Of a stretch of 64,000 nucleotides of DNA, positions 52,906 to 62,570 are shown piece after piece; position 1 is the stretch's first letter, and each line of letters begins with the position of its first letter. Position numbers and translations under genes: made by a program. Under the pieces are notes generated by a model. The model made no database searches. It had not been told where the DNA came from and worked only from the letters and a program-made list of their open reading frames with translations. The DNA comes from Eubacteriaceae bacterium. GTDB lineage: Bacteria > Bacillota > Clostridia > Eubacteriales > Anaerofustaceae. The stretch spans positions 1 through 64,000 of the forward strand of contig WRIY01000008.1 of assembly GCA_009782515.1 (NCBI GenBank), in the 5' to 3' direction.

Positions 52906-53958
52906 TTATTTTTTGTAGAAAGCCTCACCATACTTAACAGCTTCGTCAGAGATCCAGTCCACATGCTCCTGGCCAACGTCGAATACTGCAGTCATGCCTG
53001 ATGTGGAAAATACATATCCGCCATTCTTTGCTGATCTGTCCATAGCCCTTCTTACGGCAGCCCTGACAATAGCTTCGCTAGCGCCGGCAATGCCCGCAGG
53101 CCCGTTTGATTCCCATCCGCCTTCCAGTATCAGCTTATTTCCGTGGCGTTCTTGTATGCCTTCAAGATCATTAAAGTGCTGGGCAGGGTTCCATGCGCTA
53201 AGGCCTATATCGACGAAATCATCGGCTATCATGTCCGCTTTTCCGCAGCAGTGAATCTCTGCGACGCACCCTTCGCTGATAATGGCTTTTGCCAGCCGTG
53301 CGTGGTAGGGCTTAATCATTTCTTTATATGTAGCCGGCGATAAGAAGGTGCCATGCCCGTATGCATTGTCATCACAAAAGCATATGCTGTCAGGCTTTAT
53401 ATACCTTGCTATGTACCTTATCGCTTCCTCTTGCCAGGATGTTAGAACATCATTAAGCTCATGCCAGGCTTCCGGCTCTTCAAGCGATGCAATCATTGCT
53501 TCTTTATGCCCCAGAATGGTTGCCATCCACATGTATGTTGTGCCGCCTGTGCATCCGGTAAACAGATATTTTGTTCTTTTGTTTACCCTGTCCCAGTTGT
53601 CTACAACCGGCTTTGCAATCTCATTCCAATCATAGCTGGATAGATCAGGCAGCAGCGATGGCGGGAAGTACTCATGCCATTTAGTGATATCCGGCACCTT
53701 AAAAACGTCCGGAGCCGGCATCGGGCCGATTCTTGGATCAGATATTTCATATTCTATTCCAAAGATGTCAAAAAGCCTGGATCCGGCGCCTACCTGGTCC
53801 CTTGGCGCAGGCGCGGTGTCAGTCAGGTTTTTTCTTAGCTGTATTACCATTGGGGGGCCATACCCGATAGCCGAGCACCTCTCAGACAAAGGCACCCATT
53901 CCGGCACCAGGCCATCATATACCATTTGAAGGTTTTCGCGTTCTGTTAGCTTAGCCAT
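52906..53958 (-). CDS. URO-D superfamily protein 3 (corrinoid methyltransferase-like)
   Basis: The 350-residue protein begins MAKLTERENLQMVYDGLVPEWVPL, the same opening as the gene at 20872. The zinc motif is IHCCGKADM near residue 235; GLSAWNPAQHFNDL and LILEGGWESNG match the family. It lacks HemE signatures. GAGGAGATAAAAA precedes the ATG. It stands alone, without a corrinoid protein or MtaC-like gene. Methyl transfer from a corrinoid is inferred from the family. Confidence 0.75.
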   Translation of the reverse strand: MAKLTERENLQMVYDGLVPEWVPLSERCSAIGYGPPMVIQLRKNLTDTAPAPRDQVGAGSRLFDIFGIEYEISDPRIGPMPAPDVFKVPDITKWHEYFPPSLLPDLSSYDWNEIAKPVVDNWDRVNKRTKYLFTGCTGGTTYMWMATILGHKEAMIASLEEPEAWHELNDVLTSWQEEAIRYIARYIKPDSICFCDDNAYGHGTFLSPATYKEMIKPYHARLAKAIISEGCVAEIHCCGKADMIADDFVDIGLSAWNPAQHFNDLEGIQERHGNKLILEGGWESNGPAGIAGASEAIVRAAVRRAMDRSAKNGGYVFSTSGMTAVFDVGQEHVDWISDEAVKYGEAFYKK

Positions 53959-54259
53959 TTTTTATCTCCTCACATATAGTTTCCGTTCTTGGCAGCCTGT
54001 TGTTCATCTAATGGCATTATGGCATTTTATGTTGGAAATTGCATGCGCTATCGCGCTAAAACTGAATATTTTTATTCATATTGCGCCTATTTCTGCCATG
54101 CCCTGTTGGCGAATATATGTTTTCTAACAGCATCTTCGCTATTGCATGTTTATGCGAAATAAAGTTACAATGTTTTTATGGCTCTTTATGATTTTAGGCT
54201 GGTTTGCGCAGCCTAAAACAATCAAGAGGCTGAACAAGTATTAAGTATCGAGGTATATT
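53959..54259. other. Divergent spacer with promoter and inverted repeat
   Basis: TTGCAT (54142-54147) and TACAAT (54166-54171), 18 bp apart, form a plausible promoter for the nuclease gene. TTTTAGGCTG gtttgcg CAGCCTAAAA (about 54192-54218) is a 10-bp inverted repeat in its leader, with no T-run. Confidence 0.5.
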
Positions 54260-56752
54260 GTGCAATTAGTATTCGGAGGAGGGGCTCTTGAGGTAGGGGC
54301 AAGCTTTCTTTTGGCCAAGGTTGACGGCCTGAATATAGCTATGGATTGTGGTGTTCGCATGGAAGCAGGAAACCAGCTCCCTGATCTTTCAATTATCGCT
54401 GATCTGGGGGGTATTGATGTAATACTGCTTAGCCACGCGCATACCGACCATTCCGGCGCTCTGCCCGTACTGTGCCAGGAGTACCCTTCGGCAAAAGTCC
54501 ATATGACCCATGCAACAAAGGATCTCATTCGAGTTCTGCTTTATGACAGCTTAAAGATAATGGACCGAAGAGAGGCAGAGATTCCCCTCTTCAGCGAAAC
54601 CCAGGTTGAGAGGGTGTTTTCAAGCATTATCTGCCACTCGCCGAACAGGCCTTTTAGCCTGCTGGAAGGAAGCCAGGCGAGCGCTGAGTTTTATTCAGCG
54701 GGGCATGTAGCAGGGGCAGTAGGAGTGCTTGTCACTGGCGATGAAGGAAAGCTGTTTTATTCAGGAGACTTCTCCCTTACAGCCCAGCGCTCAGTAGGAG
54801 GGGCAGCTTTTCCGCGCTTGTCCCCTGATGTTGCCATCTTAGAGGCCACATACGGCGACAGGCTGCATGCATCAAGGGAAGTGGAAGAAGACAGGCTGCT
54901 TGATACCGTCATAAGGGTGGTTGAAAGAGGGGGAAAGCTCTTAATACCGGCTTTTTCATTAGGGCGCTCGCAGGAAGTAATAATGCTTTTAAACAGGGCG
55001 TTTTCGCTCAAAAAGCTTCCAAGCGATCTTATGGTTTACATTGACGGCATGGTAAATGACATGTGCCAGGTGTTTTCCCGCAACCCGAACTATTTGAGCC
55101 CTTCCTATGGCAGGAGGATCTTAAGAGGGCAAGAGATTTTTTATTCAGACAATGTCGTTGCAGTGGCAAAAGACCAGAAGGAAAGAGAGAGGATAGCAAC
55201 CTCCAGCGAGCCATGCTGCATCATCTCTTCTTCAGGCATGCTTTCCGGAGGGCCTAGCGTGTACTATGCTGAAAAGCTTGCAGCAAATGAGAATAACTTC
55301 ATTGCTTTAACAGGCTACCAGGACGAAGAGTCGCCTGGACGGGCTTTGCTCTCTCTGGCAACTGCAAAGGAAAAGTCCATAAAAATTGACGGCCGCGAGA
55401 TTCCTGTTAAGTGCGAAGTAGGGCTCTATAGCCTGTCTGCGCATGCGGACAAAATCGAAATAGCAAGCTTGGCCCAGAGCCTGAATGCAAAGCAGATATT
55501 TTTAAACCACGGCAGCGAGGAAGCCCTCAATTCCCTTGCAGCAGCTATTCAAAGAGAGTTTCCAGGCAGGGTGTATATCCCCAAAAACGGCGAATTGTTC
55601 ACAATTTCCCTTAACGAAGCGCCGGAAGCCCGAAGAAAGATTTCTCTTTTGAAAGTGGAAAAGCCAAATTTGGGCATGGAGGGCTTATGGTCGCATGTCT
55701 TTTATACTTACACTGAAAAGAAAGCTTTTTCAGTGGAGGATTTAATGGAGATCGGCCAAATACCTGAAGGCGAAGGGGCATTTGAGGCATTCAGGGACGA
55801 ACTGAACGCTTCAAAACTTTTTGTTGCAGAGGCCAAGCGGCCATTTCTGTACCACGCAGCGCTTCCCGAAAGCAACAAAAAGGCGGCACAGCCTGCACAA
55901 ATGGAAGGCAATGAGGCTTTATTGCTTGCCGACAAATATTTTGGCGCTGAGAGCGGGCTATATAAGAAAGGCCTGCATGAGGGGCAGACAATTAAGCTCT
56001 ACTTTGACTTTCCGGTTGCACAAGCCAAAGCAGCGCGGCCTGCAATTATCGAGTATGAAAAAGCAACAGGCTGGAAGGTTGAAACAAATGACGAATGCCG
56101 CCCTGCCCAAGCTGAGTCGCTAATTGCCAGGCTTATTCGCGATGATTCACAAGGCAGCGCGTCGCTTGCAAAGTCGCCATCGTATTATCGCGATGAGGGG
56201 AGCTTTACTGCATCAATTAGCGGAAACTTGAATAATCCTGAAGCTGTGAAGAGGTCTTTTGAAGCCATAACAGGAATGAGGCTGATGTTTTCAGCCGAGA
56301 AGCAAAAAGCGCAGCAGAGCCAGAAGCCAAAAGCGGTTAAGCCGTCGTCGTTTCAGATGGAGCAGAACCAGGCATTGGCGGCAATTGACATAGGCTTTAT
56401 GGGCCAGGCTCATAAGCCTTACAAGAAGGGGCTGAAAATGAGGGGCTCGCAGAGGGGCATAGAGGTTTCGTTTATAACTGAGGCTGTCGGGAAAAGATAC
56501 CTTAGCCTGCTTGAGCAATTGCAATCGCAGACAGGATGGGAAATGTGGATAAACCCTGCGTCCAACCAGCATGAGCTGCAAAGGGCAGCATCAGAATGCC
56601 TTGCTGAGTATGGCATTACAGCAAAAAAGCTTTCGTATATGCCTTCAACCGGCGCTGTAAAAGCAGCGCTTGACAGCCCCGCTGCAGCCAGTGATCTTAA
56701 GGCTGCAAGCGAAAGCTTTGCAGAAATGACTGGCAGCACTCTGGAATTTTAG
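54260..56752 (+). CDS. Beta-CASP metallo-beta-lactamase nuclease with duplicated C-terminal module
   Basis: The 830-residue protein has the MBL metal motif SHAHTDHSGALP (His59, His61, Asp63, His64). It also has GHVAGAVGVLV, the beta-CASP region (LEATYGDR, IPAFSLGRSQEV, IISSSGMLSGGP) and the terminal SAHADKIEI / LNHGSEEA metal ligands. This is the RNA/DNA-processing beta-CASP class. The C-terminal 300 residues hold two similar modules (about 555-650 and 705-790), each with YKKGL, a strand segment and a TGW(K/E)(V/M)-type motif. The GTG start follows CGAGG. Confidence 0.85.
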   Translation: MQLVFGGGALEVGASFLLAKVDGLNIAMDCGVRMEAGNQLPDLSIIADLGGIDVILLSHAHTDHSGALPVLCQEYPSAKVHMTHATKDLIRVLLYDSLKIMDRREAEIPLFSETQVERVFSSIICHSPNRPFSLLEGSQASAEFYSAGHVAGAVGVLVTGDEGKLFYSGDFSLTAQRSVGGAAFPRLSPDVAILEATYGDRLHASREVEEDRLLDTVIRVVERGGKLLIPAFSLGRSQEVIMLLNRAFSLKKLPSDLMVYIDGMVNDMCQVFSRNPNYLSPSYGRRILRGQEIFYSDNVVAVAKDQKERERIATSSEPCCIISSSGMLSGGPSVYYAEKLAANENNFIALTGYQDEESPGRALLSLATAKEKSIKIDGREIPVKCEVGLYSLSAHADKIEIASLAQSLNAKQIFLNHGSEEALNSLAAAIQREFPGRVYIPKNGELFTISLNEAPEARRKISLLKVEKPNLGMEGLWSHVFYTYTEKKAFSVEDLMEIGQIPEGEGAFEAFRDELNASKLFVAEAKRPFLYHAALPESNKKAAQPAQMEGNEALLLADKYFGAESGLYKKGLHEGQTIKLYFDFPVAQAKAARPAIIEYEKATGWKVETNDECRPAQAESLIARLIRDDSQGSASLAKSPSYYRDEGSFTASISGNLNNPEAVKRSFEAITGMRLMFSAEKQKAQQSQKPKAVKPSSFQMEQNQALAAIDIGFMGQAHKPYKKGLKMRGSQRGIEVSFITEAVGKRYLSLLEQLQSQTGWEMWINPASNQHELQRAASECLAEYGITAKKLSYMPSTGAVKAALDSPAAASDLKAASESFAEMTGSTLEF

Positions 56753-56814
56753 GCTGGCAGGCTCTTATGAAAGCGTGAATCGCAGTTAAAACAATATTTA
56801 GCTCTAAATGGGAT

Positions 56815-56845
56815 AAAGCGCATAGCAGTTGATGCTATGCGCTTT
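56815..56845. terminator. Bidirectional terminator
   Basis: Perfect 13-bp stem AAAGCGCATAGCA / TGCTATGCGCTTT between convergent genes. Plus side continues GAATAAATT. Confidence 0.8.
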
Positions 56846-56896
56846 GAATAAATTGGCAGAGATTCGTAAACGCTGTGAAAACTCACATAAAATGCT

Positions 56897-58972
56897 TTAG
56901 TTTGATGATTTTCTCTTCTTATAGGCTATTATAGCCGCTAAGCTTCCAAGAGATGACAAACCATAAGCGATTATGCTGCTGGCATCCCCGGTCTCTGGTG
57001 ATATGCTGTCAGGTGAAACTTTTGGAGCTTTCTTTACTGTGTAGTAGAAGTTCACTACTGTTGTTTGCTTTGCAACTACTTCAATTACTTCGCAGTCTTT
57101 GAGAGCGATGTAGCCTTTTACATGCACAGGCTTAAGTATGTATTCGCCTGGGATTGCTTTAGGCTGTACTAATTGAGGAGCAATTGCTTCGCCTGTAGCT
57201 TTGTCGATATAGTTGACAACATAGCTTCCATGCGTAAAGTGGCCATGATCTTTCGTATAAAGCACGCAGATAACATTGCCGTGTTTTGATGGTACAAACG
57301 GGATTTTTCCTTGCTGCACGCCGCTGGCATAGCCGGCAGGCCTGAACATATCAAGGCATCCTTCTGCAATTCCTGCAAGCACTTTCCACTCAGCTCCCGG
57401 CTTAACAGTGATGTTAGCCTGGCCGATTGGATGTGTTTTTAGGCTGTCTTTGTAGTAAACAATTGTCAGGTGGCAGAGATCTTTCTGCTCCTTAATATAT
57501 AGAACATCAATGGTATTCTTGCCTGCTTTAACAACATAAGGCACGCAGCCTTGCTGTACGCCGCTGAAGTAGCCAGCTGGCTTGAATTTGTCAAGGCTTC
57601 CTTCGCCAGGCCCGTTAAGCAGCATTATTTGAGATCCAACATTTACTACTAATGATGATTTTCCAACAATATGCTTGCTGTCAACACAATCTTTGTAGTA
57701 TACAATTGTAAGCTCTGCACACTTGTCAGGTTGCTTCTTGCAGTAAAGCACGTTAATGATGTTCTCGCCCGCTTTTACTATATAAGGTATATCGCCATAC
57801 TGTATGCCGCTCAGGTAGCCTTCAGGCTTAAACTTGTTGAGGCTGAAAGCGTCCAGGATAACAGAGTCTCCAACACTGGCTGCAACTTTGCTGCTTCCAA
57901 GTGGCTTTGTGGCAAATGAATCTTTATAGTAAACAACAGTGAGATTCGCTGGCTTGGCTTGCTTTGTATAGACAACATATATGGCATTGTCGCCAGGTTT
58001 CACGTGATATGGCACTTTTGGCTGCTGAACGCCGCTTGAATAGCCGTGTGGCTTATATTTGTCAAGGCACATGTCAGCGAATCCGGGCAGTAAGGTAATC
58101 TGGTCGCCGACTGGCACTTGCAGATAAGTGTAGCCAAGAAGCTTGCCTGTTTCTACGCTATCAGCAAAGTAGTAGATTTTCAGGTTTGCAAGCTTTGGAG
58201 CCGGCAGTTTGCAGTACACTACATCAATGTAGTTTTTGCCATGCTTCAATTCGAAAGGCTTTGTTTCAACTCTGCCTCTGTCATATCCGTCTGGCCTGCA
58301 CCAATCAAGGTTGCCTTCAGCATATCCGTCTTTAACTGTCCAAATGGAGCCCGGCTTGCCCACTATGCATGTTTCAGCTATTGGTTTGCCATAAACTCTG
58401 TCCTTGTAGTAACGGATAGTTAAGTCGCAGTCTGGTGCCGGAATTGCCGGATAAACAACATCAATGACATTTTTGCCCTTTTGGACCTTGTGTGGGCCCT
58501 TTTGCTGTCTTCCGCCTTCATATCCGCTAGCAGGCTGGAATTGGTCGAGCACAGCGTTTGTTAGCGTTATAGTTTCGTCCTGGGTTGCTGTTATGGTAAT
58601 TGTATTCGTCAGGTTGTTTTCATTGACAACGTCAACATAAAAATTAACTGTGACATTTACAACCACTGGCTGAGGCTCAACAACAGGCTCTGTCTCAACA
58701 GGTGGTTCTTCTGGTTCTGTTTCAACAGGTGGTTCTTCTGGCTCTGTCTCAACAGGTGGTTCTTCTGGCTCTACGGGCCTTTGGCGGCCACCGCCCTGGC
58801 CGTTGCCATTCTGGCCCTGGCCGTTCTGGCCCTGGCCATTTTGGCCCTGGCTGTTGCCGCCTTGGCTGTTACGGCCCCCCTGGCCGTTTCCGCCGTTGTT
58901 GCTTGCGTAGGCTGGTACTGCAGCTACAAGCAGCAATAATGCTAATAAAGCTGCAAACATTCTCTTTTGCAT
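56897..58972 (-). CDS. Cell-wall-anchored repeat protein with MucBP-like domain and SPETG sorting signal
   Basis: The 691-residue surface protein has a signal peptide (residues 1-24, ending AYA). A Gly/Asn/Gln low-complexity region with repeated GQNGQ follows, then a Pro/Glu hinge (EEPPVETEP three times). Six repeats of about 78 residues each have a YYKD-like strand, a FKPAGYxSGVQQ motif and (V/I)xVLYxK at the end. A MucBP-like domain (SYVVNYIDKATGEAI...VNFYYT) and a C-terminal sorting signal (SPETG, hydrophobic helix, KKRKSSN) complete it. SPETG fits the (S/P)PxTG type used by clostridial sortases. No sortase gene is in the window. Predicted adhesin. Confidence 0.85.
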   Translation of the reverse strand: MQKRMFAALLALLLLVAAVPAYASNNGGNGQGGRNSQGGNSQGQNGQGQNGQGQNGNGQGGGRQRPVEPEEPPVETEPEEPPVETEPEEPPVETEPVVEPQPVVVNVTVNFYVDVVNENNLTNTITITATQDETITLTNAVLDQFQPASGYEGGRQQKGPHKVQKGKNVIDVVYPAIPAPDCDLTIRYYKDRVYGKPIAETCIVGKPGSIWTVKDGYAEGNLDWCRPDGYDRGRVETKPFELKHGKNYIDVVYCKLPAPKLANLKIYYFADSVETGKLLGYTYLQVPVGDQITLLPGFADMCLDKYKPHGYSSGVQQPKVPYHVKPGDNAIYVVYTKQAKPANLTVVYYKDSFATKPLGSSKVAASVGDSVILDAFSLNKFKPEGYLSGIQYGDIPYIVKAGENIINVLYCKKQPDKCAELTIVYYKDCVDSKHIVGKSSLVVNVGSQIMLLNGPGEGSLDKFKPAGYFSGVQQGCVPYVVKAGKNTIDVLYIKEQKDLCHLTIVYYKDSLKTHPIGQANITVKPGAEWKVLAGIAEGCLDMFRPAGYASGVQQGKIPFVPSKHGNVICVLYTKDHGHFTHGSYVVNYIDKATGEAIAPQLVQPKAIPGEYILKPVHVKGYIALKDCEVIEVVAKQTTVVNFYYTVKKAPKVSPDSISPETGDASSIIAYGLSSLGSLAAIIAYKKRKSSN

Positions 58973-59702
58973 AATTATTACGCGCTGGTTACGCCTGATG
59001 GCGAGTGGGATATTTGCGCGCCCTCCCTTTTATTAGTATGCTTAAGCATTACATTATGCAACGCTTAACGTTGTGCACATTTTGCTCTAATGCAATTCGC
59101 ATTTGCAATTGCATTTGAACACTCCTTGTGCGCAGGAGCATTAGCTACGATCTTTCCATAAGTGTGAATTTTCATACTGCGCAAGATAATTCTAGAGATA
59201 AAAGGTTACATTTTGGTGTCTTCTGCACTAAGTATTAATTATTAATCAAATATTAAGGAAATTAAGAATATAAAAGTACTTATTAATATGAGAAACTAGA
59301 TAAAGTTGGATGAATTAGAAAATCGTTAACAGAAAATGTACATAAAAAGACAATTTAGACAAAATAAAGATAATTATATTTTTAAATAGATTTCGGACAA
59401 TTTAAATTGAATAAATTTCCAAACGAAAAATTGTGGTTTCGCACGTGTGATTCACGGTTTCAGCATGCCTGCCAAATTACTTAAAAAGAGATATATTTGC
59501 TGTGAAGCCAGCAAATTATTAGCACACTCCCACGATCTCGCTGCTTGCAGCTATAGCTGCTCCAGCCAAAGCAAAAAGCATGATTTTAGCCTTGCGCAGG
59601 CAGTGCGCCAAAAGGCAAACGATCTTTTATTTATTAAGGGAGCGCATTCAGGCTGTCTTTGCAATCGCGCTTGCAGCGCGCTATCTTGCCTAGAGAGGTT
59701 TG
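58973..59702. other. AT-rich spacer upstream of the surface protein gene
   Basis: About 730 bp. Near 59240-59420 it is very AT-rich and without coding potential. GTGGTTTCGCAC at about 59433 recurs as GTGGTTTCACAC at about 60091. A plus-strand frame (59447-59707) is the antisense of a degraded minus-strand gene and is not called. Confidence 0.4.
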
Positions 59703-59880
59703 CATAACCGGGGGACACAGAGAACTCTCCTGTATAGAGCTTGCCGCCTACTTCTTTTATAATGCGGTAGCGAATGTTTCCATGCTCAAATCCAAGGCTG
59801 TATAACCTCTTGCAGAAGCCAGATGTTGAGACGAATCCTCGTAGATGTTGAGTTTTATAATTGAAATTCTGTGTAAAACA
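59703..59880 (-). pseudogene. Degraded Ig-like (Big_14-like) gene fragment
   Basis: Read on the minus strand, one frame gives GNIRYRIIKEVGGKLYTGEF. This closely follows the C-terminus of the intact protein at 49636 (FYRIVKEIHGKLYAGEF). There is no start codon, the N-terminal part is absent, and the frame runs on past the normal end. It is a remnant of a paralogue. Confidence 0.7.
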
Positions 59881-60155
59881 GGGCTGTACAAAGCCGCTAC
59901 AGCATAAATGGCACTGCCTTTTTTTGGCTCATGGCACGCCAAAAAGCTTGCATCGTATGCTGCTAAAGGCATGGTTTTTTAGAGGATTTATCCCGATATG
60001 GCGGCTAGCTGGCTGATTGTGAGAGTATTATTCACAAAAAGTTGATATTTCTTCAAAAAGCTATCACGAAAAAACCTAAAATAAAACGTTGTGGTTTCAC
60101 ACTGTAAGTATATACTTAAGCCGTGGAAGCGTTTTTCACAATTATCTCTCTTTCG

Positions 60156-60193
60156 TCTCACCGGTAATCTCCCGGTGAGATTGTTTTTTATTT
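60156..60193 (+). terminator. Strong plus-strand terminator without a known gene
   Basis: TCTCACCGG / CCGGTGAGA, 9 bp with a 7-nt loop, followed by TTGTTTTTTATTT. It faces the 3' end of the ABC permease gene. No plus-strand protein gene precedes it, so an untranslated RNA is possible. Confidence 0.75.
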
Positions 60194-61858
60194 GCGTTCC
60201 ACAATCCACTTTGAATATTTAACAAGGAAAATCCAGACAAGCAGCGCACTCGATGCAATATGCACCATTGCCAGCTCTAAATACAGCACAAAGCTGGAGG
60301 CTCCTGCTTTATCAAGAAAAAAGAGCATTATGCAGTTTAGGCCGATGTAAGCAATGCAAACGAATGACTGAATGAGCGTATTCATGCCCTTTACTGCCTC
60401 TGCAGGGCTTTCCCATTCTGTTCTTGGCCTTGAAATATCTATAACAGCGCCAAACAATGCAACCGGCATCGATGCCATAAAAGCATAAACTACAGCAAGC
60501 AGGCTGGCAAGCGCGCCAAAGCCAAAGTAAGCAGTCAGTGCAATAAACACAAGCAGGCAGGAAGAGGCAATTAATGCAAATGGGGCTATTAGCCTGCCGA
60601 TAAGCTGCTCTGATGCTTCAACGGGGGTTGTTCGGCTGATCCAGATGGCCTTGCCCTCCCTGGAAAATGTTGTCGAGGAAGGGGATGAAATTGTCAGCAG
60701 ATAGCATATGCCAAGAGATGCGTACAGGATTGCGATATCGGGTATTTTGCCAATAACGGCACTTAGGTCAATAGCTGCGCCCCTTGCATCAATCGACAGG
60801 ATGTAGGCAAACAGCAATGGCAGGATAAACACCTGGCCAAAGGCGTTGAATGCAAACGTCGGGGTCCTGATTAGCGTTTTCAGATCATATAGGGCAATAG
60901 ACAGAGCCTTTGGCCTTGACTTCGTAAAAGCCTTTGCCGAAAACTCCGCCCTCTTTGCTTTTGGTGGATCTATGCCTTTGCCCGAAATCGCTGCTTTTAG
61001 GTAAAACAGGCTGCTGGAAAGCGCAGCAAGCGCAAAGCTGGCTGCGCATACTGCCGAATAGGCGCATAGATTGGCAAAGCCTGCAAAGCTGGCATGCTCA
61101 GTAAGCGCTCTTGAGGCGAATAGGGCAGGAGGGTAGCTTTTTGAAATAGCCTCAACAACAATATGGCTGTTTGAGTATAGCAGCGCCATCACTTGCGCGC
61201 TGCTTAAGCCTTGCATGCTGCTTGTGCCCTTGCGCATTAGGATATTGATTCCTACAGTAAATGCAATAGACAGTGCTGTTGCGATGCCCTGAAGCCAGTC
61301 TGAGCTTACGCGAATAGCAAAAACCCTTACAATCACGATGCAAAGAATTGCTGCTATTGACAAAGGCACTATTGGGCACAGCAGAAGGGCAGCTATACAA
61401 TATATATAGTACAAAGGGCTGACAGCTTTGAGCATCGGGTATGCTATGAGCGAAGGGCCTATAAGCAGCGCTATAAACAGGTACTGGGACACAAGCACCC
61501 TGATAAGCTTGGCTACAGCTATAATAGAAGGCTTTATCGGCATTGAGATAAGCATTGAATTGTCATCTGAGTTAAAAAAAGTAGTAAAAATATACGCAGT
61601 GCTGGCCACAAACATGCCAATAGAGGCCCCTATCATAAGGGCGGCAAAAACAAACCCGGGCTGGTTGATTATAATAGCCCCTGATATAAGAGAATAGCAT
61701 GCATATGCAAACATCCCGTATGAGGGAAGCACTACGATGATAAGCAATGCAAATGTAACGGCCCTGGCCACAGGGCTCTTCATTCTTGGCAAGTTGGACG
61801 GGCTGATGCCTATGTCGGTTTTTAAAAGCATTCCCAATAGCGAAGCCAGCTTATGCAT
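60188..61858 (-). CDS. ABC-2 type exporter permease
   Basis: The 556-residue integral membrane protein has about 12 hydrophobic helices in two halves joined by a cytoplasmic loop (ISGKGIDPPKAKRAEFSAKAFTKSRPKALSI). This is the layout of large fused ABC-2 permeases such as those partnered with EcsA-like ATPases. Its start overlaps the ATPase gene stop by 8 nt. The substrate is unknown; such pairs export peptides, lipids or antimicrobials. Confidence 0.8.
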   Translation of the reverse strand: MHKLASLLGMLLKTDIGISPSNLPRMKSPVARAVTFALLIIVVLPSYGMFAYACYSLISGAIIINQPGFVFAALMIGASIGMFVASTAYIFTTFFNSDDNSMLISMPIKPSIIAVAKLIRVLVSQYLFIALLIGPSLIAYPMLKAVSPLYYIYCIAALLLCPIVPLSIAAILCIVIVRVFAIRVSSDWLQGIATALSIAFTVGINILMRKGTSSMQGLSSAQVMALLYSNSHIVVEAISKSYPPALFASRALTEHASFAGFANLCAYSAVCAASFALAALSSSLFYLKAAISGKGIDPPKAKRAEFSAKAFTKSRPKALSIALYDLKTLIRTPTFAFNAFGQVFILPLLFAYILSIDARGAAIDLSAVIGKIPDIAILYASLGICYLLTISSPSSTTFSREGKAIWISRTTPVEASEQLIGRLIAPFALIASSCLLVFIALTAYFGFGALASLLAVVYAFMASMPVALFGAVIDISRPRTEWESPAEAVKGMNTLIQSFVCIAYIGLNCIMLFFLDKAGASSFVLYLELAMVHIASSALLVWIFLVKYSKWIVERK

Positions 61859-62570
61859 CTGTAAGCTCCAAAAAGATTTCCTCTAAAGTTTCGTCTTTGC
61901 CGCCACGCAGCTCATCAAGCGTCCCTTGCGCAATAAGCGCGCCATGCTGGATTATGCCTACGCGAGAGCAGAATTTTTCTGCCACTTCAAGCACATGTGT
62001 GGAGAAAAATACTGAAGCCCCGTCTTCGCACATTTCCTTAAGCGTCTCTTTAAGGGCGTGCGCGCTCTTGGGGTCAAGGCCAACCATTGGCTCATCCAGC
62101 ACCATAAGCTTTGGCCTGGTCAGCAGAGCGCCTGTGAGGGCCAGCTTCTGCTGCATGCCATGCGAATAGCTGCCTATTCTGGATGACAGGGCATCATCTA
62201 TATCAAAGCTTTTTGCATGCTTGTGGATAATATCTGCTCTGTCGCTTCTGGGAATATCATACATATCGCCGATGAAGTTAAGGTATTCAGTGCCTTTAAG
62301 CTTCTGTGGCAGATACGGGCTGTCCGGAACATATGCCAGCATTTTTTTTGCAGCTATCGGATCGTCTGAAATATCAATGCCGTTTATCTTTATAGAGCCG
62401 GAATCGATTCTCAAAACGCCGCATGCCATCTTGATGGTTGTCGTCTTGCCTGCTCCGTTGGGGCCTATAAAGCCATAGATCTCGCTGGCATTAACTGTAA
62501 GGCTAAGAGACTTCACTGCCGCTGGAGCATTGCGTGCATATGATTTTGTTACATTATTAATGCTCAGCAT
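61851..62570 (-). CDS. ABC exporter ATP-binding protein
   Basis: The 239-residue ATPase has Walker A GPNGAGKTTT, Q loop YVPDSPYLPQKL, signature YSHGMQQKLALTGAL (SHGM instead of SGG, a known exporter variant), Walker B LMVLDEPMVGLDP and FFSTHVLEVAE. It forms a complex with the following permease. It begins next to the noc stop, so the three genes may share a transcript. Confidence 0.92.
   Translation of the reverse strand: MLSINNVTKSYARNAPAAVKSLSLTVNASEIYGFIGPNGAGKTTTIKMACGVLRIDSGSIKINGIDISDDPIAAKKMLAYVPDSPYLPQKLKGTEYLNFIGDMYDIPRSDRADIIHKHAKSFDIDDALSSRIGSYSHGMQQKLALTGALLTRPKLMVLDEPMVGLDPKSAHALKETLKEMCEDGASVFFSTHVLEVAEKFCSRVGIIQHGALIAQGTLDELRGGKDETLEEIFLELTDA

Noticed and set aside
54192-54218. 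Inverted repeat in the leader of the beta-CASP nuclease gene as a terminator
   Set aside because: No T-run on either strand; possibly an operator or mRNA structure, not called.
56544-56552. DnaA-box-like TGTGGATAA, also near 62223
   Set aside because: Single isolated boxes inside coding genes; no cluster and no AT-rich unwinding region, so no origin is claimed.
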